A stretch of 6,953 nt of DNA from Promethearchaeota archaeon. GTDB taxonomy: Archaea > Asgardarchaeota > Lokiarchaeia > Sigynarchaeales > SOKP01. Positions 1-5,241 of the stretch are shown here, piece after piece. The stretch covers positions 1 to 6,953 of the forward strand of contig JAEOTW010000139.1 in NCBI GenBank assembly GCA_016839655.1. Direction: 5' to 3'. A program made the translations under genes and the position numbers. Position 1 is the first letter of the stretch; the number at the start of each line of letters is the position of its first letter. The notes under the pieces are model-generated. The model did not search any database. It saw only the letters and a list, made by a program, of their open reading frames with translations, and was not told where the DNA came from.

Positions 1-1
1 T

Positions 2-1747
2 GATCCTGAATTAGAAGAAAAATATATTGGTGGGGCTGGAGTAGCCGCAGCAATCTTTATCAAAGAAGTTTCCCCTGATATTGACCCTTTTGATGCTCAA
101 AATCTCCTTATCTTCTCTTTAGGGCCAATCTGTGGAACTCCTATCCCATACTGTGGTAGACATTTTATTATGGCAAAATCCCCGTTAACCAAGATTTTAG
201 GTGAATCTTCTGCTGGTGGCTTTTTTGGAAATGAATTGAAGAAAGCAGGTTATGATCATATTATATTTAGCAGAAAAAGTGAGAATCCTGTCTATTTATG
301 GATTCATAATGATAATGTTGAATTTCGGGATGCTACAGAATTATGGGGAAAAGGAACCCGAGAAACAGAAGATTTGTTAAAGAAAGAAATCGGTGATGAT
401 AAAGTAAAAGTTGCTTCAATAGGACCAGCAGGAGAGAATCTTGTTAAATTCGCTTCAATTATGAGCGAAAAAGGTCATGCTGCAGGGCGTTGCGGTATGG
501 GTGCAGTAATGGGAAGTAAAAATTTAAAGGCAATAGTTATACGTGGTACTAAAGATGTACCTATCAATAATGAAGATAAATTAATGGAGGCGGCACAAAG
601 AATAAGAACAATAGCAAAAACAACACCTTTTTCTGTAGTTATGCATGATGTAGGTACTCCTGCACATATGGATAATTACGTTAGTGCGGGAGATGTACCG
701 ATTAAGAATTTCACACTAAGTCGATGGAAAGGAACAAAAAAGATTGGATTTTATTCACTAAAAGATAACTATGAAATACAACATTATTCTTGTTTCAATT
801 GTTGGACTGCTTGTAGAGGAAAAATTAAGTATAATAATGAATGGGTGGAATGGCCTGAATATGAATTCTTGGGAATGTTGGGTTCCAATTTATATATGGA
901 TGATTTAGAAGCTTTAATTAGATGGAACATTATGGTTAATGATTTAGGGATGGATTGCATTTCTCTTGGTGGAGTTCTCGGAGTTTTTTTAGAAGCGGTA
1001 GAGCGAAAATTAATTGAAATTGACTATAATGGTCTAGGGTTTGAAAAAGATCCAGAAAAGAATCACTATACTATTTGGGGTGCCACTTCAGCAATTGAAA
1101 ATTTAATCGAGTTAATTGCATTTCGAAAAAAGATTGGGAACGATTTGGCTGATGGTGTTCGGATATTTTGTCAAAATAATAATTTACCAGATGATCTTAA
1201 CATACAAGGAAAAGGTCTTGAAGTACCTGCTCATGAACCTCGTTCGAACAATATGACAGCATTAGATTTCGCCACATCTTCTCGTGGGGCATACCATGGT
1301 TATGAACCCTTTCACTTATCATTTTCTACACATTTTAAAAAGGAATTAGGACTTACTGAAAGAATTGATGCATTTTCTGGAGGTGAGGAAGTCATAAATG
1401 CAGTCAAAAAAATACAAGATGCTTGCGAATCATACACAGCAACAGGAGGATGTATGTTTGGCTTTTTTTATTCTAGTGAGATCAGTCCATGGGTGGATGC
1501 TGTTAATGCAATCACAGGGAGGTCCTATACAATTGAAGATTGGGTAAGTATTGGCGAAAATCTATTTAATTTAAAAAGAAAATACAATATAAAATGTGGT
1601 ATTACAAAAAAGGATGATTCAATCGGAACAAGATTTTCAATTCCCATCCCTAAAGGAGGAACAAAAGGGAATATACCACCCCTTAAAGACATGTTAGAGA
1701 AATATTATAATATTAGAGGTTGGGATTCAGAAGGAATACCAAAATAG
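2..1747 (+). CDS. aor: Aldehyde:ferredoxin oxidoreductase (tungstopterin), 5' truncated
   Basis: Enzymes of this family oxidise aldehydes to carboxylic acids in the cytoplasm, passing electrons to ferredoxin through a tungsten-bispterin centre and one [4Fe-4S] cluster. The frame is open from base 2, and the residues before the first internal ATG (base 170) are clearly AOR: YIGGAG, then a GP..GTPIPYCGR stretch, then AKSPLT and AGGFFGNELKKAGYD. The real start therefore lies outside the window; about 581 residues are visible of a family length near 605. Counting from base 2, the cluster ligands appear as C264-x2-C267-x3-C271 (YSCFNCWTAC), with C484 (GGCMFGF) as the probable fourth. WPEYEF, NDLGMD, the EVPAHEPR/TSSRGAYH region and the terminal LRGWD-like IRGWDSEGIP are all in order. 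Two positions deviate: the second DxxGLC-type motif reads TATGGC, and the usual RGACH reads RGAYH. No partner gene is visible. The substrate cannot be told. Family assignment is firm. Confidence 0.95.
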   Translation, partial: DPELEEKYIGGAGVAAAIFIKEVSPDIDPFDAQNLLIFSLGPICGTPIPYCGRHFIMAKSPLTKILGESSAGGFFGNELKKAGYDHIIFSRKSENPVYLWIHNDNVEFRDATELWGKGTRETEDLLKKEIGDDKVKVASIGPAGENLVKFASIMSEKGHAAGRCGMGAVMGSKNLKAIVIRGTKDVPINNEDKLMEAAQRIRTIAKTTPFSVVMHDVGTPAHMDNYVSAGDVPIKNFTLSRWKGTKKIGFYSLKDNYEIQHYSCFNCWTACRGKIKYNNEWVEWPEYEFLGMLGSNLYMDDLEALIRWNIMVNDLGMDCISLGGVLGVFLEAVERKLIEIDYNGLGFEKDPEKNHYTIWGATSAIENLIELIAFRKKIGNDLADGVRIFCQNNNLPDDLNIQGKGLEVPAHEPRSNNMTALDFATSSRGAYHGYEPFHLSFSTHFKKELGLTERIDAFSGGEEVINAVKKIQDACESYTATGGCMFGFFYSSEISPWVDAVNAITGRSYTIEDWVSIGENLFNLKRKYNIKCGITKKDDSIGTRFSIPIPKGGTKGNIPPLKDMLEKYYNIRGWDSEGIPK

Positions 1748-1906
1748 AAGAAAAAAATAGGCTCTAAAATTTCATTGAATTAATATTTTTCATTCCTCCT
1801 TCTTTCTATATAGACTATATAGACTCTATATTATATAACGAGAGTGCTTAAAACTCTATTTTTTTTCTATAATAATAAAGAAAAATAGAGAAACTATATA
1901 TTAAAA
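1748..1906 (+). promoter_or_regulatory. Leader/terminator region with alternating complementary segments
   Basis: This non-coding stretch follows the AOR stop codon. It holds a pyrimidine-rich tract (about 1783-1806), a tandem 9-bp repeat CTATATAGA (1806-1814 and 1815-1823), and four short segments: ACTCT (1823-1827), AGAGT (1841-1845), ACTCT (1853-1857) and AATAGAG (1884-1890). Segment 2 can pair with segment 1 or 3, and segment 3 can also pair with segment 4. A T8 tract (1859-1866) directly follows the 2:3 hairpin. TATA-like strings lie at 1831-1838 and 1868-1875. The region could be the AOR terminator plus the promoter of the next gene, or an attenuator-like leader. The sequence patterns are directly seen; the function is inferred. 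Confidence 0.4.
1854..1890 (+). repeat. Inverted repeat, 10-bp perfect arms (CTCTATTTTT / AAAAATAGAG)
   Basis: CTCTATTTTT (1854-1863) is the exact reverse complement of AAAAATAGAG (1881-1890). In RNA the stem extends by one G-U and two A-U pairs, leaving a loop near 1867-1877. It lies 16 bp before the 52-residue ORF. The stem includes the T8 tract, so folding it would hide the U-run that would otherwise follow the smaller AGAGT/ACTCT hairpin. It may equally be just a hairpin around the AOR 3' end. Confidence 0.55.
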
Positions 1907-2065
1907 ATGTTTAATCGATATCTATTAACATTACTAATCCAAAAGGATGAATATATCATATTAAAAAAAGAAGTTTTACAGACACCACTCGAAAAATCTA
2001 TCGATGGTATAATTGAAAAAATTAAACAAGATATCGATAAAATAACAAAATTAAATCAAATTTAA
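1907..2065 (+). CDS. Small hypothetical protein, 52 residues
   Basis: An ATG-initiated frame encodes 52 residues starting MFNRYLLTLLIQ and ending DKITKLNQI, followed by TAA. I do not recognise a family. The N-terminal dozen residues are hydrophobic. Residues about 20-52 are rich in K, E, I and D with a heptad-like spacing of I/L, suggesting an amphipathic helix or short coiled coil. There is no Shine-Dalgarno sequence in front. A TATA-like TATAATAA at 1868-1875 could give an almost leaderless transcript. The gap to the zinc-ribbon gene is 37 bp on the same strand, so the two may be cotranscribed. The frame is short enough to be chance in AT-rich DNA; the favourable signs are the charged, low-complexity-free composition and its position between two terminator-like regions. 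Confidence 0.45.
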   Translation: MFNRYLLTLLIQKDEYIILKKEVLQTPLEKSIDGIIEKIKQDIDKITKLNQI

Positions 2066-2089
2066 TTTATATATTAAAATTACAAATTT

Positions 2090-2094
2090 AGGAG
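2090..2094 (+). promoter_or_regulatory. Ribosome binding site AGGAG for the zinc-ribbon gene
   Basis: AGGAG ends 8 bases before the ATG at 2103 and matches the anti-SD of archaeal 16S rRNA. A TATA-like string at about 2068-2075 would start transcription too late to include this site, so it favours cotranscription with the small ORF upstream. Confidence 0.7.
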
Positions 2095-2102
2095 AAAAAA
2101 CA

Positions 2103-2285
2103 ATGAAAGCTATATATAAGGAGTTTAAATGTCCACAATGTGGAGAATTACGTTATATAATTGTTAATGGCGTTTGTTTTAATTGCGATAATGAAAACAC
2201 TCTTATATCATTAGCAGAACAGCGTAATTTACATCAAAAGCTCGCAATGACAATTCACTCTCTCAATGTAGAGAGCTATAACTAA
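2103..2285 (+). CDS. Small zinc-ribbon protein, 60 residues
   Basis: A 60-residue protein with one four-cysteine zinc ribbon: C10-P-Q-C13 and C25-F-N-C28, separated by 11 residues that include the short hydrophobic strand YIIVNGV, a typical zinc-knuckle pair. Residues 29-60 (ENTLISLAEQRNLHQKLAMT...) look like an amphipathic helix. There is no transmembrane segment and no second domain. Such minimal zinc ribbons in archaea often act as RNA-, DNA- or protein-binding adaptors, but nothing here fixes the partner. The start is supported by AGGAG eight bases upstream. The stop codon lies inside a hairpin that probably terminates the transcript. It may share a transcript with the 52-residue ORF before it. 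I judge the gene real; the function is unknown. Confidence 0.8.
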   Translation: MKAIYKEFKCPQCGELRYIIVNGVCFNCDNENTLISLAEQRNLHQKLAMTIHSLNVESYN

Positions 2286-2301
2286 AACTATCTTAGTTTT
2301 T
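2280..2301 (+). terminator. Hairpin plus T-tract overlapping the zinc-ribbon stop codon
   Basis: AACTAA (2280-2285, containing the TAA stop) and TTAGTT (2293-2298) form a 6-bp inverted repeat running into TTTTT (2297-2301). An alternative register pairs AAAACT with AGTTTT. Further T-runs follow at 2314-2319 (T6) and 2327-2335 (T9); these alone would suffice for archaeal U-tract termination. Confidence 0.6.
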
Positions 2302-2389
2302 GTTTAACTTGAATTTTTTCAAACTATTTTTTTTTATTTAAGATTTTTATCTCATCAAAAACATTTTAAATTTAGTACTAATTAATAAA

Positions 2390-2398
2390 TTTATAAAT
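2390..2398 (+). promoter_or_regulatory. TATA-box-like element for the metallophosphoesterase operon
   Basis: TTTATAAAT lies in the gap after the T9 tract. With the usual archaeal TATA-to-start distance of about 25 bases, transcription would begin near 2420. That leaves a leader of about 28 nt containing the GAGGAG ribosome-binding site and the CCTCAT/ATGAGG dyad. Confidence 0.45.
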
Positions 2399-2432
2399 AT
2401 AGAAATTCTCTCTTAAAAATTAACCTCATGAT

Positions 2433-2438
2433 GAGGAG
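2433..2438 (+). promoter_or_regulatory. Ribosome binding site GAGGAG, decides a TTG start
   Basis: GAGGAG sits 10 bases before the TTG at 2449. The in-frame ATGATG at 2428-2433 is followed three codons later by TGA (2443-2445), and the ATG at 2439 is in another frame. TTG is therefore the only upstream start that places the conserved phosphoesterase N-terminus (VEIIQISDLH) correctly. Confidence 0.65.
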
Positions 2439-2448
2439 ATGCTGAAAA

Positions 2449-3270
2449 TTGGTAGAAATTATACAAATTAGCGATTTACATTACGGAAGTGAATTCCGAG
2501 AAGATTGTTTTGAAAACATTATTAGTTATATTAAAGAAACTCATCCTGATGTCGTAATTTGCACTGGGGACCTCGTACATAAAGGACGGGTTAATCAATT
2601 TGAAAAAGTAGTTCAATATATAAATAGAATAAAGGATATTACTAAGTTTATTGCAGTACCAGGCAATCATGATGCAAAAAATTCAGGGCTCATATTTTTT
2701 GAGAAACTTATTGGACCAAGAAGGTCTAGAATGATTCTAGAGGAAAAGAATGCATTGATAGTAGGTGTTTGTTCCGCTAGAGACGATATGGCGGAAGGAA
2801 TGATTGGAGATGAGCAATTGGATTGGTTAGGCCGTCAATTTAACCGGAATTTAGAAGATAGAGTAATAGCATTACATCACCATTTAATTCCAATTCCAAT
2901 GTCTGGACAAAAATTTACAACAGTTCGAGATGCAGGAGAAATTTTAGAGTTTACTAATTTATTTGAAATAGATCTAGTACTAATGGGCCATCGCCATGTT
3001 CCTCATGCGTATACCATTTCTTGGAAGAATTCCTCAAGTACAACTTTTCTTTACAGTGGTACTTCAACTTCAAATAAAATCCGCGCTAATGATTCCCCTA
3101 GTTTTAATCATATATTTCTTAATGAAGGTAATTTAGAAGTTTATATAGTTAATTCAACCAATCTTAAGAAGAATTTATTACTGGAACGAAAGGAACATCA
3201 TACAGAGTTTATTAGACCACGGAAAACTAGAATCGAACATTTACTTGCATCAGCAGTATGGGATGAATAA
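2449..3270 (+). CDS. Calcineurin-like metallophosphoesterase (class III phosphodiesterase-like)
   Basis: A cytoplasmic dimetal phosphoesterase of 273 residues. All five motifs of the superfamily are present in order: D9-x-H11 (ISDLHYG), G40-D41 (TGDLVHKG), G72-N73-H74-D75, H143-H145 (ALHHHLIP) and G180-H181-R-H183. The spacing resembles the CpdA/Rv0805/GpdQ class, which hydrolyses cyclic nucleotides or other phosphodiesters, but the family is promiscuous and the substrate cannot be read from sequence. There is no signal peptide or membrane helix. The C-terminal tail (about 236-273) is basic and charged beyond the core fold. Translation starts at TTG with GAGGAG ten bases upstream. It is followed after 29 bp by a Nudix gene with its own ribosome-binding site, so the two probably form an operon acting on nucleotide derivatives. 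The family is certain; the role is inferred. Confidence 0.92.
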   Translation: MVEIIQISDLHYGSEFREDCFENIISYIKETHPDVVICTGDLVHKGRVNQFEKVVQYINRIKDITKFIAVPGNHDAKNSGLIFFEKLIGPRRSRMILEEKNALIVGVCSARDDMAEGMIGDEQLDWLGRQFNRNLEDRVIALHHHLIPIPMSGQKFTTVRDAGEILEFTNLFEIDLVLMGHRHVPHAYTISWKNSSSTTFLYSGTSTSNKIRANDSPSFNHIFLNEGNLEVYIVNSTNLKKNLLLERKEHHTEFIRPRKTRIEHLLASAVWDE

Positions 3271-3287
3271 TAAGAATTCTATAAAAC

Positions 3288-3292
3288 AGGTG
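3288..3292 (+). promoter_or_regulatory. Ribosome binding site AGGTG for the Nudix gene
   Basis: AGGTG, a match to the archaeal GGAGGUGAU consensus, ends 7 bases before the ATG at 3300. It supports both this start and translation from a bicistronic message with the phosphoesterase. Confidence 0.7.
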
Positions 3293-3299
3293 TATAAAT

Positions 3300-3722
3300 A
3301 TGCCCAAACCAGTTACACCATTATTAACGGTTGATGCTTTAATCCTATTAAATAATAAAAAGGATATTGTCTTAATCCGGCGCAAAAATCATCCTTTTCA
3401 GGGGCAATTTGCATTACCTGGAGGATTTGTTGACGTAGGAGAAACTGTTGAAAATGCTTGTATTCGTGAAGTGAAAGAGGAAACAAATATTACAGTGAAA
3501 ATTCTAAAACTTATTGGAATTTTCTCCGATCCAAAGAGAGATCCAAGAGGACACACTGTTACTATAGCTTATTTATGTGAACCATTAACAAAAAGGGAGA
3601 AACCAAAAGCTTTAGACGACGCTGCTGCCCTAGAAGTTGTACCCTTATCAAATCTTTCTTCATTAAAATTAGCTTTTGATCATTTGGACATTATTAAGAG
3701 TTCAGGGATTTTAGATAATTAA
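3300..3722 (+). CDS. Nudix hydrolase, ADP-ribose pyrophosphatase-like
   Basis: A 140-residue single-domain Nudix protein, normal length for archaeal ADP-ribose pyrophosphatases of the MJ1149 type. It begins with the substrate-side strand TPLLTVDALILL and has FALPGGFVDVGE leading into the Nudix box at residues 42-64: G42-x5-E48-x7-R56-E57-V-K-E60-E61-T-N63-I. The usual glycine at position 63 is asparagine. After the box comes FSDPKRDPRGH (75-85), the signature that follows the box in ADP-ribose pyrophosphatases and in NrtR Nudix domains. The C-terminus has DDAAALEVVPL..L..LAFDH, also typical. It should hydrolyse ADP-ribose to AMP and ribose 5-phosphate with Mg2+, clearing a toxic NAD breakdown product. 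There is no C-terminal winged helix, so it is an enzyme rather than an NrtR regulator. It lies 29 bp behind the phosphoesterase and converges on the VOC gene. Confidence 0.92.
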   Translation: MPKPVTPLLTVDALILLNNKKDIVLIRRKNHPFQGQFALPGGFVDVGETVENACIREVKEETNITVKILKLIGIFSDPKRDPRGHTVTIAYLCEPLTKREKPKALDDAAALEVVPLSNLSSLKLAFDHLDIIKSSGILDN

Positions 3723-3733
3723 GATTAATAGGA

Positions 3734-4138
3734 TTATATTTTTTCCTTTATTTCATATAGATTTTGAAAAGAATCTTTAATAAAAAGATAATATCCAACA
3801 CCGTCTTTCCTTGGAACTTTCACTATATCATATCCCATTGAGCTTGCCCTCTTAACAAAATCATCTCTGTTTTCTATTAATAAGCATGAGTGAGTAAAAG
3901 TGTCCTGTGCATTACTTTCATCATTAGTAATAAAAACTTCAAAACTTAGAGAACCTTTTTCATATCGTATAATTTTTTGTTCTTTACTTATACCAAAGAA
4001 TTTTTCAATCAAATCGGGTGAGACAGTAAATGATCTTGTTTTTTCTAACCCTAATAATTCAATAAAAAAATTATCTGAATCGCTTTCGTTATTTGCAGCA
4101 ATGGCTATATGTTCTAAGTTTTTTTCACTCATATTCAT
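3734..4138 (-). CDS. VOC superfamily (glyoxalase/bleomycin-resistance fold) protein
   Basis: A protein of about 134 residues with the two-module beta-alpha-beta-beta-beta layout of the VOC fold. Counting from the ATG at 4138: module 1 starts LEHIAIAANN with H10 and the helix DNFFIELLGLEK, and ends SLSFEVFI with E67. Module 2 starts THSCLLIENRDDFVKRASSMG with H83, and ends GYYLFIKDSFQNLYEIKEK with E129. This H/E/H/E set matches the metal-binding pattern of glyoxalase I, dioxygenase-like and epimerase members, so it is likely an active metal-dependent enzyme; the reaction is unknown. Three starts are possible: GTG 4144, ATG 4138 and ATG 4132. ATG 4138 is preferred because it overlaps the stop of a short upstream ORF as TAATG. 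No strong Shine-Dalgarno is seen. It converges on the Nudix gene with 11 bp between stops. Confidence 0.82.
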   Translation of the reverse strand: MNMSEKNLEHIAIAANNESDSDNFFIELLGLEKTRSFTVSPDLIEKFFGISKEQKIIRYEKGSLSFEVFITNDESNAQDTFTHSCLLIENRDDFVKRASSMGYDIVKVPRKDGVGYYLFIKDSFQNLYEIKEKI

Positions 4139-4164
4139 TAACACTCATCAATCTCAATTTTCAT
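4138..4164 (-). other. Possible leader mini-ORF (MKIEIDEC) ahead of the VOC gene
   Basis: An ATG at 4164-4162 opens an 8-codon frame, MKIEIDEC, ending in TAA at 4140-4138. The last A of this stop is the first base of the VOC ATG (TAATG). The mini-ORF start lies about 29 bases downstream of the TATATAAAT box at 4197-4189, where a leaderless archaeal message would begin. It could couple translation of the VOC gene by reinitiation, or be coincidental. Confidence 0.3.
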
Positions 4165-4188
4165 TTGTTTAGCTCAATTTACAATCGT

Positions 4189-4197
4189 ATTTATATA
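4189..4197 (-). promoter_or_regulatory. TATA box TATATAAAT for the VOC gene
   Basis: TATATAAAT on the minus strand predicts a transcription start near 4168-4164. The identical 9-mer occurs in the 6052-6223 intergenic region on each strand, which supports it as a local promoter element. Confidence 0.5.
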
Positions 4198-4290
4198 CAA
4201 ATATTACGATCAATTTTATTTAATATCTTAGTTAATTATTTATATCGTTTTGTAAATTATCGCAATTAATTTTTTGTTTAAAATTTAAAA

Positions 4291-4346
4291 ATTTATAGGT
4301 TACAATATTATTAATAGGTTAAAAAAAAATAGAATAAGGTTAAGGT
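4291..4346 (+). promoter_or_regulatory. Promoter region with three spaced GGTTA repeats
   Basis: Upstream of the winged-helix gene, ATAGGTTA occurs at 4295-4302 and 4314-4321, and AAGGTTA at 4336-4342; the GG positions are 19 and 21 bases apart, about two helical turns. A TATA-like ATTTATA at 4291-4297 would place the transcription start near 4320, so the repeats would sit from the promoter to the early leader. AAGGT at 4342-4346 is a weak ribosome-binding site for the ATG at 4356. Binding by the neighbouring winged-helix protein is speculative. Confidence 0.35.
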
Positions 4347-4355
4347 ATTTCGTAG

Positions 4356-5225
4356 ATGACTGAAGTTTCAGAAGAACAATTTCTAAATAAACTTTGTGAA
4401 GTGGTTTACAAATTATCAGGAATAGTAAAAACTCAATCTCCTCGTTTTAAGAAAAAATGGGACGAATATTTGGAGCCTCTTAATATTGAACCTCATATTA
4501 TTTGCCAAATACCTCTTGATAAAGACAGATTTTTAAAAGATATTGATTACAGAATTACAGTTCTAAAAAACGTTGAACAAGCAACATTGGATGGCTTTTA
4601 TTCAGTAAAAACTTTATTACAAACCTTTTATGGTTCTTATTTTGATTCTGAGCTATTTAAAAATGATTTTTCTAAGGAAGATCAACTAATATTAAAATAT
4701 TTCGTCGCAAAAGAGATTTTAGGAAATCTAATACAATACAATAAATTAGATCATGAATCTGTTCCATTAAAATATAATATTATTGCCAGAAATTATACGC
4801 TAATGAAGTTGAAAGGCCAAACAAATCAAGAAATACTAGATAACTTAAACAAATTAAATATAAAAGATGTAAAGTTGACTGATGTCGAAAATTTCATGAA
4901 CGAAATCGAATCAGATGGAATCATTAACATTAAAAAGAAAGGGAAAAACTATCATTATAGTATAAAAAAAGAATTAGAGTTAACTAAAGAGGGAAAGAAC
5001 TACTATAGTCAAGTACTACAACCATTAGTTGATTTTCCAACCCTCTTTTTTCGTAGCTTCTTCAATATCAGAGAATTAAATGTTACTTTAGATCAAAACG
5101 TTAAGTATGGTGATTTTCTTCAAAAAATCCTGCTAAAAACCGCTACACAAGGATTTTCTCCTACTAACTATGTCTTCAAAAATTTAATCAAATATTACGT
5201 AAAAATTAAAGAAGAGTCTATTTAA
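4356..5225 (+). CDS. Winged-helix domain protein of unknown function
   Basis: A 289-residue soluble protein with no signal peptide or membrane helix. Residues 1-140 look all-helical and unfamiliar. Residues about 142-205 read as a winged helix: helix 1 ARNYTLMKLKG, helix 2 TNQEILDNLNKL, recognition helix LTDVENFMNEIESDGII, then a basic two-strand wing NIKKKGKNYHYSI. This is followed by LTKEGKNYY and a segment QPLVDFPTLFFRSFFNIRELNV (219-242) that looks strongly conserved in type (aromatic plus RSF.N.RELN). Related-looking proteins seem restricted to Asgard-type archaea, but that comes from memory of their style, not from a search. It is a likely DNA-binding or nucleoprotein-associated factor. 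It diverges from the VOC gene with a 211-bp gap and converges on the aldolase gene with only 16 bp between stops. Confidence 0.7.
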   Translation: MTEVSEEQFLNKLCEVVYKLSGIVKTQSPRFKKKWDEYLEPLNIEPHIICQIPLDKDRFLKDIDYRITVLKNVEQATLDGFYSVKTLLQTFYGSYFDSELFKNDFSKEDQLILKYFVAKEILGNLIQYNKLDHESVPLKYNIIARNYTLMKLKGQTNQEILDNLNKLNIKDVKLTDVENFMNEIESDGIINIKKKGKNYHYSIKKELELTKEGKNYYSQVLQPLVDFPTLFFRSFFNIRELNVTLDQNVKYGDFLQKILLKTATQGFSPTNYVFKNLIKYYVKIKEESI

Positions 5226-5241
5226 TATCTTTCAATTCTTC

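Noticed and set aside
170..1747. ATG at 170 as the true start of the AOR gene
   Set aside because: The frame is open to base 2 and the residues before 170 (YIGGAG, GP..GTPIPYCGR) are conserved AOR sequence, so the gene is truncated by the window edge.
1748..2102. tRNA, CRISPR repeat or riboswitch in the intergenic stretches
   Set aside because: No cloverleaf with conserved TTC loop, no regularly spaced identical repeats, and no known aptamer core could be found here or in the 2286-2448, 4145-4355 and 6052-6223 gaps.
2428..2445. ATGATG as the metallophosphoesterase start
   Set aside because: It is in the right frame, but TGA at 2443-2445 closes it before the conserved N-terminus.
2476..2670. 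Minus-strand ORF of 64 codons
   Set aside because: It is antisense to the metallophosphoesterase motifs, has no ribosome-binding site and no recognisable content.
3900..4172. Plus-strand ORF of 90 codons
   Set aside because: It is antisense to the VOC gene, whose metal-ligand pattern shows which strand is coding.
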